DNA of 15,385 bases, from NCBI GenBank assembly GCA_035549175.1, contig DASZRL010000116.1:1-15385 (forward strand), in the 5' to 3' direction. Below the pieces are notes generated by a model, which was not told where the DNA came from, made no database searches, and worked only from the letters and a program-made list of their open reading frames with translations. This document shows positions 5,903 through 12,212 of the stretch, piece after piece (the stretch's first letter is position 1; the number at the start of each line of letters is the position of its first letter). The DNA comes from DASTSN01 sp035549175. Its GTDB lineage: Bacteria > Bacteroidota > Bacteroidia > Chitinophagales > Chitinophagaceae. Made by a program: the position numbers and the translations under genes.

Positions 5903-6715
5903 CTACAATTTTGCCTTGCCCAGGGTCTGCAGGGTTTCGAGGGTGGGAGGACCCGAATGGCCCCTGTTTTCGATGGTGATGGCAAAGGCATCGGCCTGGC
6001 GGGTATTATTCATTTTCAGCAGGATCCGGGAGCCGGTGGCGTCAAAGAGGCCCAGGTCCTTGGGCTTACCGTCGATCAGGGCCCAGAGCTGGTATTGTTT
6101 TTCGGAGGGCAGCCGGGGCAGGTTCTTGACGATCATCCATACGTTGGAGGAGGTGGAATCCCAGTAAATGCTGGCGGAGGCCAGGGGCGCTTTTTGGGTG
6201 CCTACCATGTTAACCACCGTTACGTTCGGATCATGCATGACCCGCTGCTCCTCGGCCAGCTGGTCAAGCAGGCTGTCGCGCGATTGCAGGCGTGCCTGCA
6301 GGTCCCGGTTGGTTTGCTGGAGGGCCTGGTTGCTGTGGTAGAGCCGGTAGGCCAAATAAGCTGTGCCCAGGGCCACAAACAGGGAGGCTGCCACCAGCCA
6401 GCGCAGGCCGGCCTGGCGCCTGCCCGGTCCGGGTTCCAGGTCGATGACCGGGGCCGGGCCCGGCTTGCCCGGATCGGCGGCCCCGGATGCCTCACTTTCC
6501 AGGAAGGACAGGAAACTGCTGCGAACCCCGGACGGCGGGGGAACACTTCCTTCCCGGGCCTGTTTTTCCAGGGACGACTCAAACGCCTCGCGGGCAGCCA
6601 CGAGCTGGGGATACTGCCGGCAGAGTTCTTCAAATTCGGCCCGCTCCTCCGGGGAGGCCAGCCCGAGCACGTAGCTCTCTACCATACCGCTTGCTATGTA
6701 TTCCTGTATCTGCAC
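5903..6715 (-). CDS. Membrane anti-sigma factor, RskA type
   Basis: A 270-aa single-pass protein that should hold the neighbouring ECF sigma factor at the inner membrane until a signal releases it. The cytosolic N-terminus MQIQEYIASGMVESYVLGLASPEERAEFEE is the usual start of Bacteroidota anti-sigma factors. No zinc-binding HxxxCxxC motif is seen. The membrane helix is at about 104-125 (LRWLVAASLFVALGTAYLAY), followed by a coiled-coil-like stretch (128-160) and an extracytoplasmic RskA C-terminal domain (KQYQLWALIDGKPKDLGLFD). The GTG at 6715 is chosen because the family N-terminus begins there and it lies 5 bases after the sigma stop codon; the next ATG would remove the conserved start. The signal sensed and the protease that would cut it are unknown. 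Confidence 0.9.
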   Translation of the reverse strand: MQIQEYIASGMVESYVLGLASPEERAEFEELCRQYPQLVAAREAFESSLEKQAREGSVPPPSGVRSSFLSFLESEASGAADPGKPGPAPVIDLEPGPGRRQAGLRWLVAASLFVALGTAYLAYRLYHSNQALQQTNRDLQARLQSRDSLLDQLAEEQRVMHDPNVTVVNMVGTQKAPLASASIYWDSTSSNVWMIVKNLPRLPSEKQYQLWALIDGKPKDLGLFDATGSRILLKMNNTRQADAFAITIENRGHSGPPTLETLQTLGKAKL

Positions 6716-6720
6716 TTTTT

Positions 6721-7272
6721 TTACATCATTGACCGTAACTGGATCAGGGCCGACCGGATCCTGGTTTTCACGGTTCCCAGCGGGATGTCCAGGGTCCGCG
6801 CGATTTCTTCATGCGTAAACCCCTGGAAATAAGATAATTCTATCAGGACCCGCTGTTCCTGCCGGAGCTTACCGAGGAGTTTGCGCAGGCCGTAGTCATC
6901 GGTAGCGGGTCGGACCGCCTGGTCCGGCCACTCCTGGATATCCTCCGGGATCGCCTGGCTTTTCCTTTCCTGCCGGTAGGCTCTGGACCGCACCTTATCA
7001 ATCGCCGCATTGCGGGCTATGTTCAGCATCCAGGTGAACAGCCGCCCACGGGACGGGTCATAGCTGTCTATCTTCCGCCAGATATTGACGAACACCTCCT
7101 GCAGGACATCCCCGGCGCTGTGACTCTCCGGGACGATCTGCTGGATGATCCCGAACAGGGCGCCGGAATAATGATCATACAGATAGGTGAATGCCTGTTG
7201 ATTCCGTTGTTGCAACAGCCCAACAAGTTCCGGCTCACTGTATGTGATTTTTGGCGTCAATAGTTGGTTCAT
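6721..7272 (-). CDS. ECF RNA polymerase sigma factor
   Basis: A 183-aa group IV sigma-70 factor. Region 2 (about 31-100) has LYDHYSGALFGIIQQIV, the DVLQEVFVNIWRKI core-binding/-10 segment and GRLFTWMLNIARNAAIDKVR. Region 4 (about 125-182) has the helix-turn-helix LSYFQGFTHEEIARTLDIPLGTVKTRI. Pairing with an RskA-type anti-sigma factor resembles the SigK/RskA arrangement, where the sigma factor is freed by stepwise proteolysis of the anti-sigma factor. The ATG at 7272 is preceded by a small hairpin (GCGGG-aaag-CCCGC as read on the plus strand, 7277-7290). It lies 57 bases after the gcvH stop, so read-through from gcvH is possible. Such factors usually control their own operon, but I cannot identify its promoter consensus here. 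Confidence 0.94.
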   Translation of the reverse strand: MNQLLTPKITYSEPELVGLLQQRNQQAFTYLYDHYSGALFGIIQQIVPESHSAGDVLQEVFVNIWRKIDSYDPSRGRLFTWMLNIARNAAIDKVRSRAYRQERKSQAIPEDIQEWPDQAVRPATDDYGLRKLLGKLRQEQRVLIELSYFQGFTHEEIARTLDIPLGTVKTRIRSALIQLRSMM

Positions 7273-7329
7273 GGAAGCGGGAAAGCCCGCACCGGTCCTT
7301 TAATATACGGAGAAGGTGCGCCGGCAGAT

Positions 7330-7707
7330 TTACCCGGTGATGGCTTCGTAGGCGGGTGCATCCAGCAGGGCGTCCACATCAGCCGGGTTCTTTACGGTCA
7401 TCCGGATCATCCAGCCTTCGCCATACGGGTCGCTGTTGACCAGTTCCGGCTGGCTGCTCAGGGCGGGATTCAATTCGGTGATGGTGCCGCTGACCGGCAG
7501 AAACAGATCGGATACGGTCTTGACGGCTTCCACCGTGCCGAATACGGCACCGGCTGCCAGATCCTTACCGACCGTCTCCACTTCCACGTATACGATATCC
7601 CCCAGTTCTTTCTGGGCAAAGTCCGTGATGCCGATGGTGGCAATCTGGCCGTCCAGCCGGATCCATTCATGATCCTTCGTATAGCGGAGGTTGGCGGGAA
7701 AATTCAT
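7330..7707 (-). CDS. gcvH: Glycine cleavage system H protein
   Basis: Small carrier protein of the glycine cleavage complex. Its lipoyl-lysine arm shuttles the aminomethyl group from P protein (GcvP) to T protein (GcvT) and then to the L protein for reoxidation. The 125-aa length and sequence are typical: YTKDHEWIRLDG near the start, GDIVYVEVETVGK, and the lipoylation site VEAVKTVSD with K63. NSDPYGEGWMIRM is the conserved C-terminal part. The ATG at 7707 is clear. gcvP and gcvT are not in the window. Upstream, CATATTTG (7734-7727, minus strand) is one base off the TAnnTTTG -7 element and 19 bases before the ATG. Confidence 0.97.
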   Translation of the reverse strand: MNFPANLRYTKDHEWIRLDGQIATIGITDFAQKELGDIVYVEVETVGKDLAAGAVFGTVEAVKTVSDLFLPVSGTITELNPALSSQPELVNSDPYGEGWMIRMTVKNPADVDALLDAPAYEAITG

Positions 7708-7726
7708 GGGCTGCTGTTTTGAAGCA

Positions 7727-7734
7727 CAAATATG
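7727..7734 (-). promoter_or_regulatory. Tentative -7 element for gcvH
   Basis: CATATTTG on the minus strand has one mismatch to TAnnTTTG and lies 19 bases before the gcvH start, inside an AT-rich 64-base gap. No clear -33 TTG is seen. Confidence 0.25.
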
Positions 7735-7771
7735 ATTAAATCAGTGAAATAAAATTCCCGGCCCTTCCATT

Positions 7772-8515
7772 TTATTTTCCGGCATCCGGGAGAGGTACCG
7801 GTTCGGGACGATACCTTTTTCGTTTGATGAGGTGGGCCCTGAGGATGCGCACATCCCGGAGGGGCCGGTCACGGTCCACTCCCTGGCTGGTGGGCACTGC
7901 CGCGATGGAATCCACCACCTGCATGCCGTGTACCACATCGCCGAACACCGTGTATTGCTGGTCCAGGTGCGGGGCGCCGCCCAGAGTCATGTAGACAGCC
8001 CGTTGATCGGGGGGAATCACGCGCCCCCGCAGGCGGAACCGCTGCAGGGAATCCAGGGCTCCCTGGGAAAAGCGGCGGCCCTGGACTATATAGAATTGGC
8101 TGGCACTGCTGGCCTTCTGGGGGTTGACGTCATCTCCTTCCCGAGCCGCGGCCAGGGCACCGCGTTTGTGAAAAAGGCCGGCGCGGAATTCCGCGGGAAG
8201 GGTATAGGCCGGGCCACCGTCACCCAGGGGCTGCCCCGGTGCGGCATGGCGGCTGTCGGGGTCGCCGGCCTGGATCATAAAATGGCGGATGACCCGGTGA
8301 AACAGGACGCTGTCAAAATAACCGGCCTTGACCAGCCGCAGGAAATTGTCCCGGTGCAGCGGGGTGGAATCGCTCAGGCGCAGCACAATGCTTCCGTAGT
8401 TGGTAACCAGTTCCACATCCCGTTTCCGGTCTTTCCTGCGCAGGGGCTGGTCCTGCTGGCCGGAGGCGGAGGCTGCCAGCAGGGCTGCCAGGCAAAAGAG
8501 GAGCCATCGCTTCAT
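7772..8515 (-). CDS. Secreted cyclophilin-type peptidyl-prolyl isomerase
   Basis: A 247-aa cyclophilin that would catalyse cis-trans isomerisation of proline bonds during folding outside the cytoplasm. The signal peptide is MKRWLLFCLAALLAASASG (about 1-19). The catalytic segment FHRVIRHFMIQAGD (72-85) holds the Arg, Phe and Gln of the cyclophilin active site (R74, F79, Q82). It continues with a GALAAAR stretch, SSASQFYIVQG (137-146) and LDQQYTVFGDVVHGMQVVDSI. Between SQFYIVQG and LDQQYTVFG there is an insertion of about 35 residues relative to human CypA, common in Bacteroidota homologues. The conserved Trp of CypA is not present. The ATG at 8515 is only 2 bases after the stop of the upstream gene, suggesting translational coupling. 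The product is probably periplasmic. Confidence 0.93.
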   Translation of the reverse strand: MKRWLLFCLAALLAASASGQQDQPLRRKDRKRDVELVTNYGSIVLRLSDSTPLHRDNFLRLVKAGYFDSVLFHRVIRHFMIQAGDPDSRHAAPGQPLGDGGPAYTLPAEFRAGLFHKRGALAAAREGDDVNPQKASSASQFYIVQGRRFSQGALDSLQRFRLRGRVIPPDQRAVYMTLGGAPHLDQQYTVFGDVVHGMQVVDSIAAVPTSQGVDRDRPLRDVRILRAHLIKRKRYRPEPVPLPDAGK

Positions 8516-8517
8516 GG

Positions 8518-8862
8518 TCAGAATCGGTTTTCTTCGAAGTAAAGAAGAATATGGTCCTTCAGGAAATTTTCCTGCTCCGCGCTGTTCATGGGCGGCATCG
8601 GACGCAGTTGCCGGAAATGGGGCCAGCCCTCTTCGTCGGTTCCTTCCAGTTCATAGTAGCCGCTGTGGGAAAGCAGGCTGCAGACCGCTACGTGCATCAG
8701 GTCCTGCTTCTGCTCCTTGGTGAACTTGGGCCGAATATCCCCGAACTCCTGCACGCCGATCAGAAACAGGATCGCCTCCAGGTCCGGTTTCTTGCCGAAG
8801 CGTTCCACGAGTTTCGCCTCCAGGTTCCACCAGCGCTGCTGTAAGTCGTCGTTTGCAAACAT
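8518..8862 (-). CDS. Uncharacterised 114-aa cytosolic protein coupled to the PPIase
   Basis: I do not recognise a named family. The 114-aa protein begins MFANDDLQQRWWNLEAKLVERF and has a hydrophobic core helix (LEAILFLIGVQEFG), a second helical segment (QKQDLMHVAVCSLLSHSGYYEL), a Pro-rich turn (FRQLRPMPPMNS) and an acidic C-terminus (LKDHILLYFEENRF). No signal peptide or membrane span is present, so it should be cytosolic although its partner is exported. It is probably real: the stop codon is 2 bases before the PPIase ATG, base composition matches the neighbours, and a promoter-like TATCTTCG lies just before its start. Similar small proteins may exist in related genomes, but I cannot confirm that here. 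Confidence 0.78.
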   Translation of the reverse strand: MFANDDLQQRWWNLEAKLVERFGKKPDLEAILFLIGVQEFGDIRPKFTKEQKQDLMHVAVCSLLSHSGYYELEGTDEEGWPHFRQLRPMPPMNSAEQENFLKDHILLYFEENRF

Positions 8863-8866
8863 GGCG

Positions 8867-8874
8867 CGAAGATA
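8867..8874 (-). promoter_or_regulatory. Candidate -7 element before the 114-aa gene
   Basis: TATCTTCG on the minus strand differs by one base from TAnnTTTG and ends four bases before the ATG at 8862. If used, transcription would begin at or very near the start codon, giving a leaderless mRNA for the 114-aa/PPIase pair. Confidence 0.3.
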
Positions 8875-8903
8875 CGAACCCCGGCGGCGACCCCGGCCGG
8901 GGA

Positions 8904-9239
8904 TCAGGCCAGCTTTTCAGCGATCACCGCGGTGCCGTAGGCCAGCACTTCGGTTACGCCGTCCAGGACATCATTGGCGTCATACCGCATATTGATCACG
9001 GCATTGGCGCCCCGTTCGGCCGCGTGCTCCAGGAGCAGCTGGAAGGCTTCCTCCCGGGTCCGTTCACACAGGTTGGTGTACACGGAAATCTTGCCGCCCA
9101 CCAGGGTCTGCAGGCCCCCGGCGATATTGCCGAGCAGGCTGCGTGAACGGACAGTAACACCGCGCACGATACCCAGGTTGGTCCTGATGCGGTATCCGGG
9201 AAGGTCGATGCTGGTAGTAACCAGGGCAGGGTCGATCAT
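8904..9239 (-). CDS. ybjQ: YbjQ/UPF0145 family protein
   Basis: A 111-aa protein of the YbjQ (UPF0145, 'putative heavy-metal-binding') family. Diagnostic parts are LPGYRIRTNLGIVRGVTVRS, LLGNIAGGLQTLVGGKISVY, the helix TREEAFQLLLEHAAERGANAVINMRYD and the C-terminal TEVLAYGTAVIA. Members form pentameric rings; the metal-binding role is a historical label without firm biochemical support, so I give no function. The length is normal and no signal peptide is present. The ATG at 9239 diverges from serS, with 85 bases between the starts. A CCCCGGCCGGGG palindrome (8891-8902) lies just after the stop but lacks a T tract. Confidence 0.92.
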   Translation of the reverse strand: MIDPALVTTSIDLPGYRIRTNLGIVRGVTVRSRSLLGNIAGGLQTLVGGKISVYTNLCERTREEAFQLLLEHAAERGANAVINMRYDANDVLDGVTEVLAYGTAVIAEKLA

Positions 9240-9254
9240 ATTGAATGGTTTTTA

Positions 9255-9262
9255 CGAATGTA
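9255..9262 (-). promoter_or_regulatory. Candidate -7 element for ybjQ
   Basis: TACATTCG on the minus strand is one mismatch from TAnnTTTG and 15 bases before the ybjQ ATG. The same 8-mer lies upstream of alkB (12125-12132). No -33 TTG is found. Confidence 0.3.
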
Positions 9263-9298
9263 CCCATTATCCGGCATGGTCGGTGTGCCTCCAGGATT

Positions 9299-9306
9299 TA
9301 CCTTTG
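9299..9306 (+). promoter_or_regulatory. Candidate -7 element for serS
   Basis: TACCTTTG matches TAnnTTTG exactly and lies 18 bases before the serS ATG, a spacing common in this phylum. The -33 region has no clear TTG. Confidence 0.45.
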
Positions 9307-9324
9307 CGCCAAATCGCAACAGAC

Positions 9325-10596
9325 ATGCTGCAACTACAGGTTTTACGGCAGGACCCCGGCGCGGTAAAGGAGCGGCTGACCTTCCGGCATTTCCCGGAGC
9401 CCGGGCTGGTGGACCGCATCCTGGAACTGGACGACCGGCGAAAGAAGCTTCAGCTGTCCTTTGACCAGGCCAAGGAAAAGATCAAACTGCTTTCCGGCCA
9501 GATTGGCGACCTGATGACCAAGGGACAGGGCCGGGAAGCGGAATCTCTGAAAGGCGAAGTCGCGGAGTTGAAAGCAACCCTGCAGCCCACCACCGAGGAA
9601 CTCCGGGAAACGGAGCGGCTGCTCCAGGAGGAACTGGTCAGGCTGCCCAACCTGCCTGCGGCACAGGTCCCTGCCGGCACCTCACCCGCGGATAACGTGG
9701 TGGTCCGGGAAGGGGGGCAGCGGCCGGAGCTGCCCGAAGATGCCGTCCCGCACTGGGACCTGGCCAAAAAATACCGGCTCATTGATTTTGAACTGGGCAA
9801 CAAGATTACCGGAAGCGGCTTCCCGGTCTATACCGGGCGCGGCGCCCGGATCCAGCGCGGGCTGATCCAGTATTTCCTGGACTTCAATACCGCTGCCGGG
9901 TATACCGAATACCTGCCCCCCCTGATGGTCAATGAAACCACGGCGTATGGGACAGGCCAGCTGCCCGACAAGGAAGGCCAGATGTATTTTGTGAACGAGG
10001 ATAAGTATTACCTGATCCCGACGGCCGAGGTTCCTGTCACCAATATTTACCGGGGCGAGGTGCTCGCCGAGAGCGATCTGCCCGTGCGCATGACGGCCTA
10101 CACCCCCTGCTTCCGGCGCGAGGCAGGCAGCTACGGCAAGGATGTCCGCGGCCTCAACCGCCTGCACCAGTTCGACAAGGTGGAAATCGTCCAGCTGGTG
10201 CACCCTTCGCGCAGTTACGAGGTCCTCGATGAAATGGTGGCCCACGTCGAAGCCTTGCTGAACACCCTGGAACTCCCCTACCGCATCCTGCGCCTTTGCA
10301 GCGGGGATATGGGCTTCGCGTCGGCCCTCACCTATGACTTCGAGGTGTACAGTGCCGCCCAGGGCAAGTGGCTGGAAGTTAGTTCCGTGTCTAATTTCGA
10401 GACGTTCCAGACCCATCGCATGATGATCCGGTTCCGCGACGAACGGGGCAAGCCCCAGCTGCTTCATTCCCTCAACGGCAGTTCGCTGGCGCTGCCGCGG
10501 ATCCTGGCCTGCCTGCTGGAAAACAACCAGACCGCTGATGGAATCCGGTTGCCACGGGTCCTTGAAAAATACATTGGTGCAACATTGATTTCCTGA
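9325..10596 (+). CDS. serS: Seryl-tRNA synthetase
   Basis: Charges tRNA-Ser with serine in the cytosol. The 423-aa length is standard. The N-terminal antiparallel coiled-coil arm (about 35-108, LELDDRRKKLQLSFDQAKEK to ERLLQEELVRLPNLP) contacts the long variable arm of tRNA-Ser. The class II catalytic core follows, with the serine-binding TAEVPVTN (233-240), motif 2 CFRREAGSYGKDVRGLNRLHQFDK (262-285) and motif 3 SLNGSSLALPRILACLLENNQ near the C-terminus. I chose the ATG at 9325 (MLQLQVLRQDP) because SerRS homology begins there; the frame is open further left but that part lies opposite ybjQ and is not SerRS-like. A perfect -7 element precedes it by 18 bases. Confidence 0.97.
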   Translation: MLQLQVLRQDPGAVKERLTFRHFPEPGLVDRILELDDRRKKLQLSFDQAKEKIKLLSGQIGDLMTKGQGREAESLKGEVAELKATLQPTTEELRETERLLQEELVRLPNLPAAQVPAGTSPADNVVVREGGQRPELPEDAVPHWDLAKKYRLIDFELGNKITGSGFPVYTGRGARIQRGLIQYFLDFNTAAGYTEYLPPLMVNETTAYGTGQLPDKEGQMYFVNEDKYYLIPTAEVPVTNIYRGEVLAESDLPVRMTAYTPCFRREAGSYGKDVRGLNRLHQFDKVEIVQLVHPSRSYEVLDEMVAHVEALLNTLELPYRILRLCSGDMGFASALTYDFEVYSAAQGKWLEVSSVSNFETFQTHRMMIRFRDERGKPQLLHSLNGSSLALPRILACLLENNQTADGIRLPRVLEKYIGATLIS

Positions 10597-10630
10597 AATG
10601 ACGTATCTTCCCCGTCAAAGTACATACAGT

Positions 10631-10987
10631 ATGAAAAAAACCGTTCTTCTGTCACTCACCGCGTCCCTGTTCATCCTGGCCTGTCACAAAAAGACGGTTC
10701 CTGAAAAGACCGCCGTCCAGCAGCCTGCCCCGCAGGTAAGCCAGCAGGCGCCTGTCGCCCAGCAATCCACGACCACCCAGCCGGCTGCCACCGACGCTTC
10801 CCTGGCGGAGCTGGGAAAGACCGTCTTATCCACCAAGTGCACGAAATGTCACGGGCTGAAGAATCCCGGAGATTTTACCGCCCAGCGATGGGACGGGATT
10901 CTGAAAAGCATGATCCCTAAGGCCAAGCTGACCGATGACGAGGCCAAACAGGTTACGGCCTACGTGCTGGCGAACGCCAAACCCTGA
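10631..10987 (+). CDS. Small haem-c lipoprotein (monohaem cytochrome c)
   Basis: A 118-aa exported electron carrier or haem protein. The lipoprotein signal peptide MKKTVLLSLTASLFILAC ends at Cys18 (lipobox ILAC), so the mature protein should be membrane-anchored. A Gln/Pro/Thr-rich linker (residues 25-55) is followed by one haem attachment site, CTKCHG (C70, C73, H74). M94 in LKSMIPKAKLTDDEAKQVTAYV is a plausible second axial ligand. The partner enzyme is unknown. The ATG at 10631 is chosen because it gives the signal peptide directly; an upstream ATG at 10598 would add a polar extension. It begins 34 bases after serS and may be co-transcribed with it, and it ends in a strong terminator. It is convergent with alkB; a role as electron donor to AlkB is not supported, because AlkB normally uses rubredoxin. 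Confidence 0.88.
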   Translation: MKKTVLLSLTASLFILACHKKTVPEKTAVQQPAPQVSQQAPVAQQSTTTQPAATDASLAELGKTVLSTKCTKCHGLKNPGDFTAQRWDGILKSMIPKAKLTDDEAKQVTAYVLANAKP

Positions 10988-11014
10988 TCACCGGCCCCTC
11001 CGACCCGTATTCCC

Positions 11015-11048
11015 AGGCAGGAACTTCGCTTCCTGCCTTCTTTTTTTT
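11015..11048 (+). terminator. Intrinsic terminator after the cytochrome gene
   Basis: AGGCAGGAA (11015-11023), loop CTTCGC and TTCCTGCCT (11030-11038) form a perfect 9-bp stem, followed by TC and eight T (11041-11048). It closes the serS-cytochrome unit just before the alkB stop at 11059. Read leftward there is no T tract, so it acts only on the plus strand. Confidence 0.88.
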
Positions 11049-11058
11049 GGGTGACGGC

Positions 11059-12105
11059 TCAGGCCTCCTGCAGCCGGCGTACCCGGGGATTCATGACGTA
11101 AAACCAGGCAGGAGGGAACAGGGCCAGCATCATCATGCCCGGGTAACCCGTCGGCATCTGCGGGGCCTGCGGGTGGTGGCGCAGCACCTGGTACTTGCGG
11201 CTGGCCTGGTAATGGTGGTCGCTGTGGCGGCACAGTTCAAATAACATCAGCCGGCCGATCACGTGGTCGCTGTTCCAGCTGTGCCAGGGCTGCGCACGTT
11301 CGTACCGGCCCTCCCCGAGGGCTCTGCGCCGCAGACCGTAGTGTTCGATATAATTGACGGTTTCCAGCAGCAGGATGCCGATGCCGGCGGCGGCCACAAA
11401 ACAGAGCATCACCTGCCAGCCGGCCACGATCCCGATCAGCAGGACCAGGGCCGCTTCGATCAGGTGGTATTGAATCATTTCATTGTGCAGGGAAAACACG
11501 GGCCGTCCCTTGCGTCGCTGCTCCCGGCCGGCGATCTCCCAGGCGCTTCGGTAGCTTCCCCAGACCGTGCGCAGGTAAAAGGCATAAATCCATTCCCCGT
11601 AGCGGGCGCTGCTGGGATCCTCCGGGGTGGCCACCCTTTTGTGGTGCCCCCGGTTGTGTTCTATAAAAAAATGCATATAGAGCGAGGTCAGCAGCAGCAT
11701 CCTGGCCAGGACCTGTTCGAACCGTCCCGTGCGGTGACCCAGTTCATGGCCCACATTGATGCCGAAGGTGCCGCAGAGCAGCCCCATGACCCAGATGCGG
11801 CCAACGGCCTCGGGCCACGCCAGCCTGTCCCGGAACATGCCGTACAGGAACTGCACCAGGGCCGCGTATTGTGCCAGGACCACCAGGTACAGGATGACGT
11901 CATAGGTACGGTCCTCCCGGGCCAGCTGTTCCTCGGCGGCTTCCAGGTTGGAGGGATCCGGGCGGATCAGCAGTTCGGCCAGGGGAATCAGCACCCAAGC
12001 GTAGAGCAGCGGGAGCCAGATGGTCCAGCCGCGCGCGGAGAAAGCATGGTACGCTCCTGCGTACAGGATCAGCGGGGATAGGTATTTGAAGGCCCGGACG
12101 CTCAT
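11059..12105 (-). CDS. alkB: Alkane 1-monooxygenase (AlkB-type membrane di-iron hydroxylase)
   Basis: Inserts one oxygen atom into the terminal methyl group of alkanes, using O2 and electrons from rubredoxin and its reductase, at the inner membrane. All histidine boxes are intact in the 348-aa protein: HELGH (120-124), EHNRGHH (149-155), NYIEHYG (251-257) and LCRHSDHH (291-298). The NYxEHYG motif separates AlkB from ordinary fatty-acid desaturases. Hydrophobic helices surround these boxes (roughly 7-24, 28-46, 68-90, 104-118, 215-250, 321-337). I prefer the ATG at 12105 (MSVRAFKYLSP) because a TACATTCG -7-like element lies 19 bases before it; the ATG at 12189 would add 28 residues without AlkB character. 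No rubredoxin gene is in the window. It could also act on other substrates, such as fatty acids or xylene-like compounds. Confidence 0.92.
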   Translation of the reverse strand: MSVRAFKYLSPLILYAGAYHAFSARGWTIWLPLLYAWVLIPLAELLIRPDPSNLEAAEEQLAREDRTYDVILYLVVLAQYAALVQFLYGMFRDRLAWPEAVGRIWVMGLLCGTFGINVGHELGHRTGRFEQVLARMLLLTSLYMHFFIEHNRGHHKRVATPEDPSSARYGEWIYAFYLRTVWGSYRSAWEIAGREQRRKGRPVFSLHNEMIQYHLIEAALVLLIGIVAGWQVMLCFVAAAGIGILLLETVNYIEHYGLRRRALGEGRYERAQPWHSWNSDHVIGRLMLFELCRHSDHHYQASRKYQVLRHHPQAPQMPTGYPGMMMLALFPPAWFYVMNPRVRRLQEA

Positions 12106-12124
12106 ATGATAATCATCTGGTATC

Positions 12125-12132
12125 CGAATGTA
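12125..12132 (-). promoter_or_regulatory. Candidate -7 element for alkB
   Basis: TACATTCG on the minus strand, one mismatch from TAnnTTTG, 19 bases before the preferred alkB start at 12105. It would lie inside the gene if the ATG at 12189 were used, so it bears on start choice. No clear -33 TTG. Confidence 0.28.
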
Positions 12133-12140
12133 GCCAATCT

Positions 12141-12179
12141 CCCGGATTCCGGGTTCCCCTGTTAAACTTTGGGCAGGGG
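12141..12179. promoter_or_regulatory. Dyads between divergent alkB and DUF1800 genes, possible operator
   Basis: Two adjacent inverted repeats occur: CCCGG-att-CCGGG (12141-12153), and CCCCTG (12156-12161) with CAGGGG (12174-12179) around a 12-base centre. The centre contains AAACTTTG (12164-12171), one mismatch from a -7 element reading toward DUF1800. A regulator bound here could affect both genes. No regulator gene is nearby. Confidence 0.35.
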
Positions 12180-12212
12180 GACGAGTCATACCCCCTCACG
12201 TAAACGGCTTCC

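Noticed and set aside
5756..6832. 358-codon plus-strand open frame opposite the anti-sigma gene
   Set aside because: It covers the anti-sigma gene antisense and runs across the vanZ leader hairpins; the composition is a by-product of high GC at third positions.
8891..8902. CCCCGGCCGGGG palindrome after ybjQ as a terminator
   Set aside because: No T tract on either side, and the sequence can also arise by chance in GC-rich DNA.
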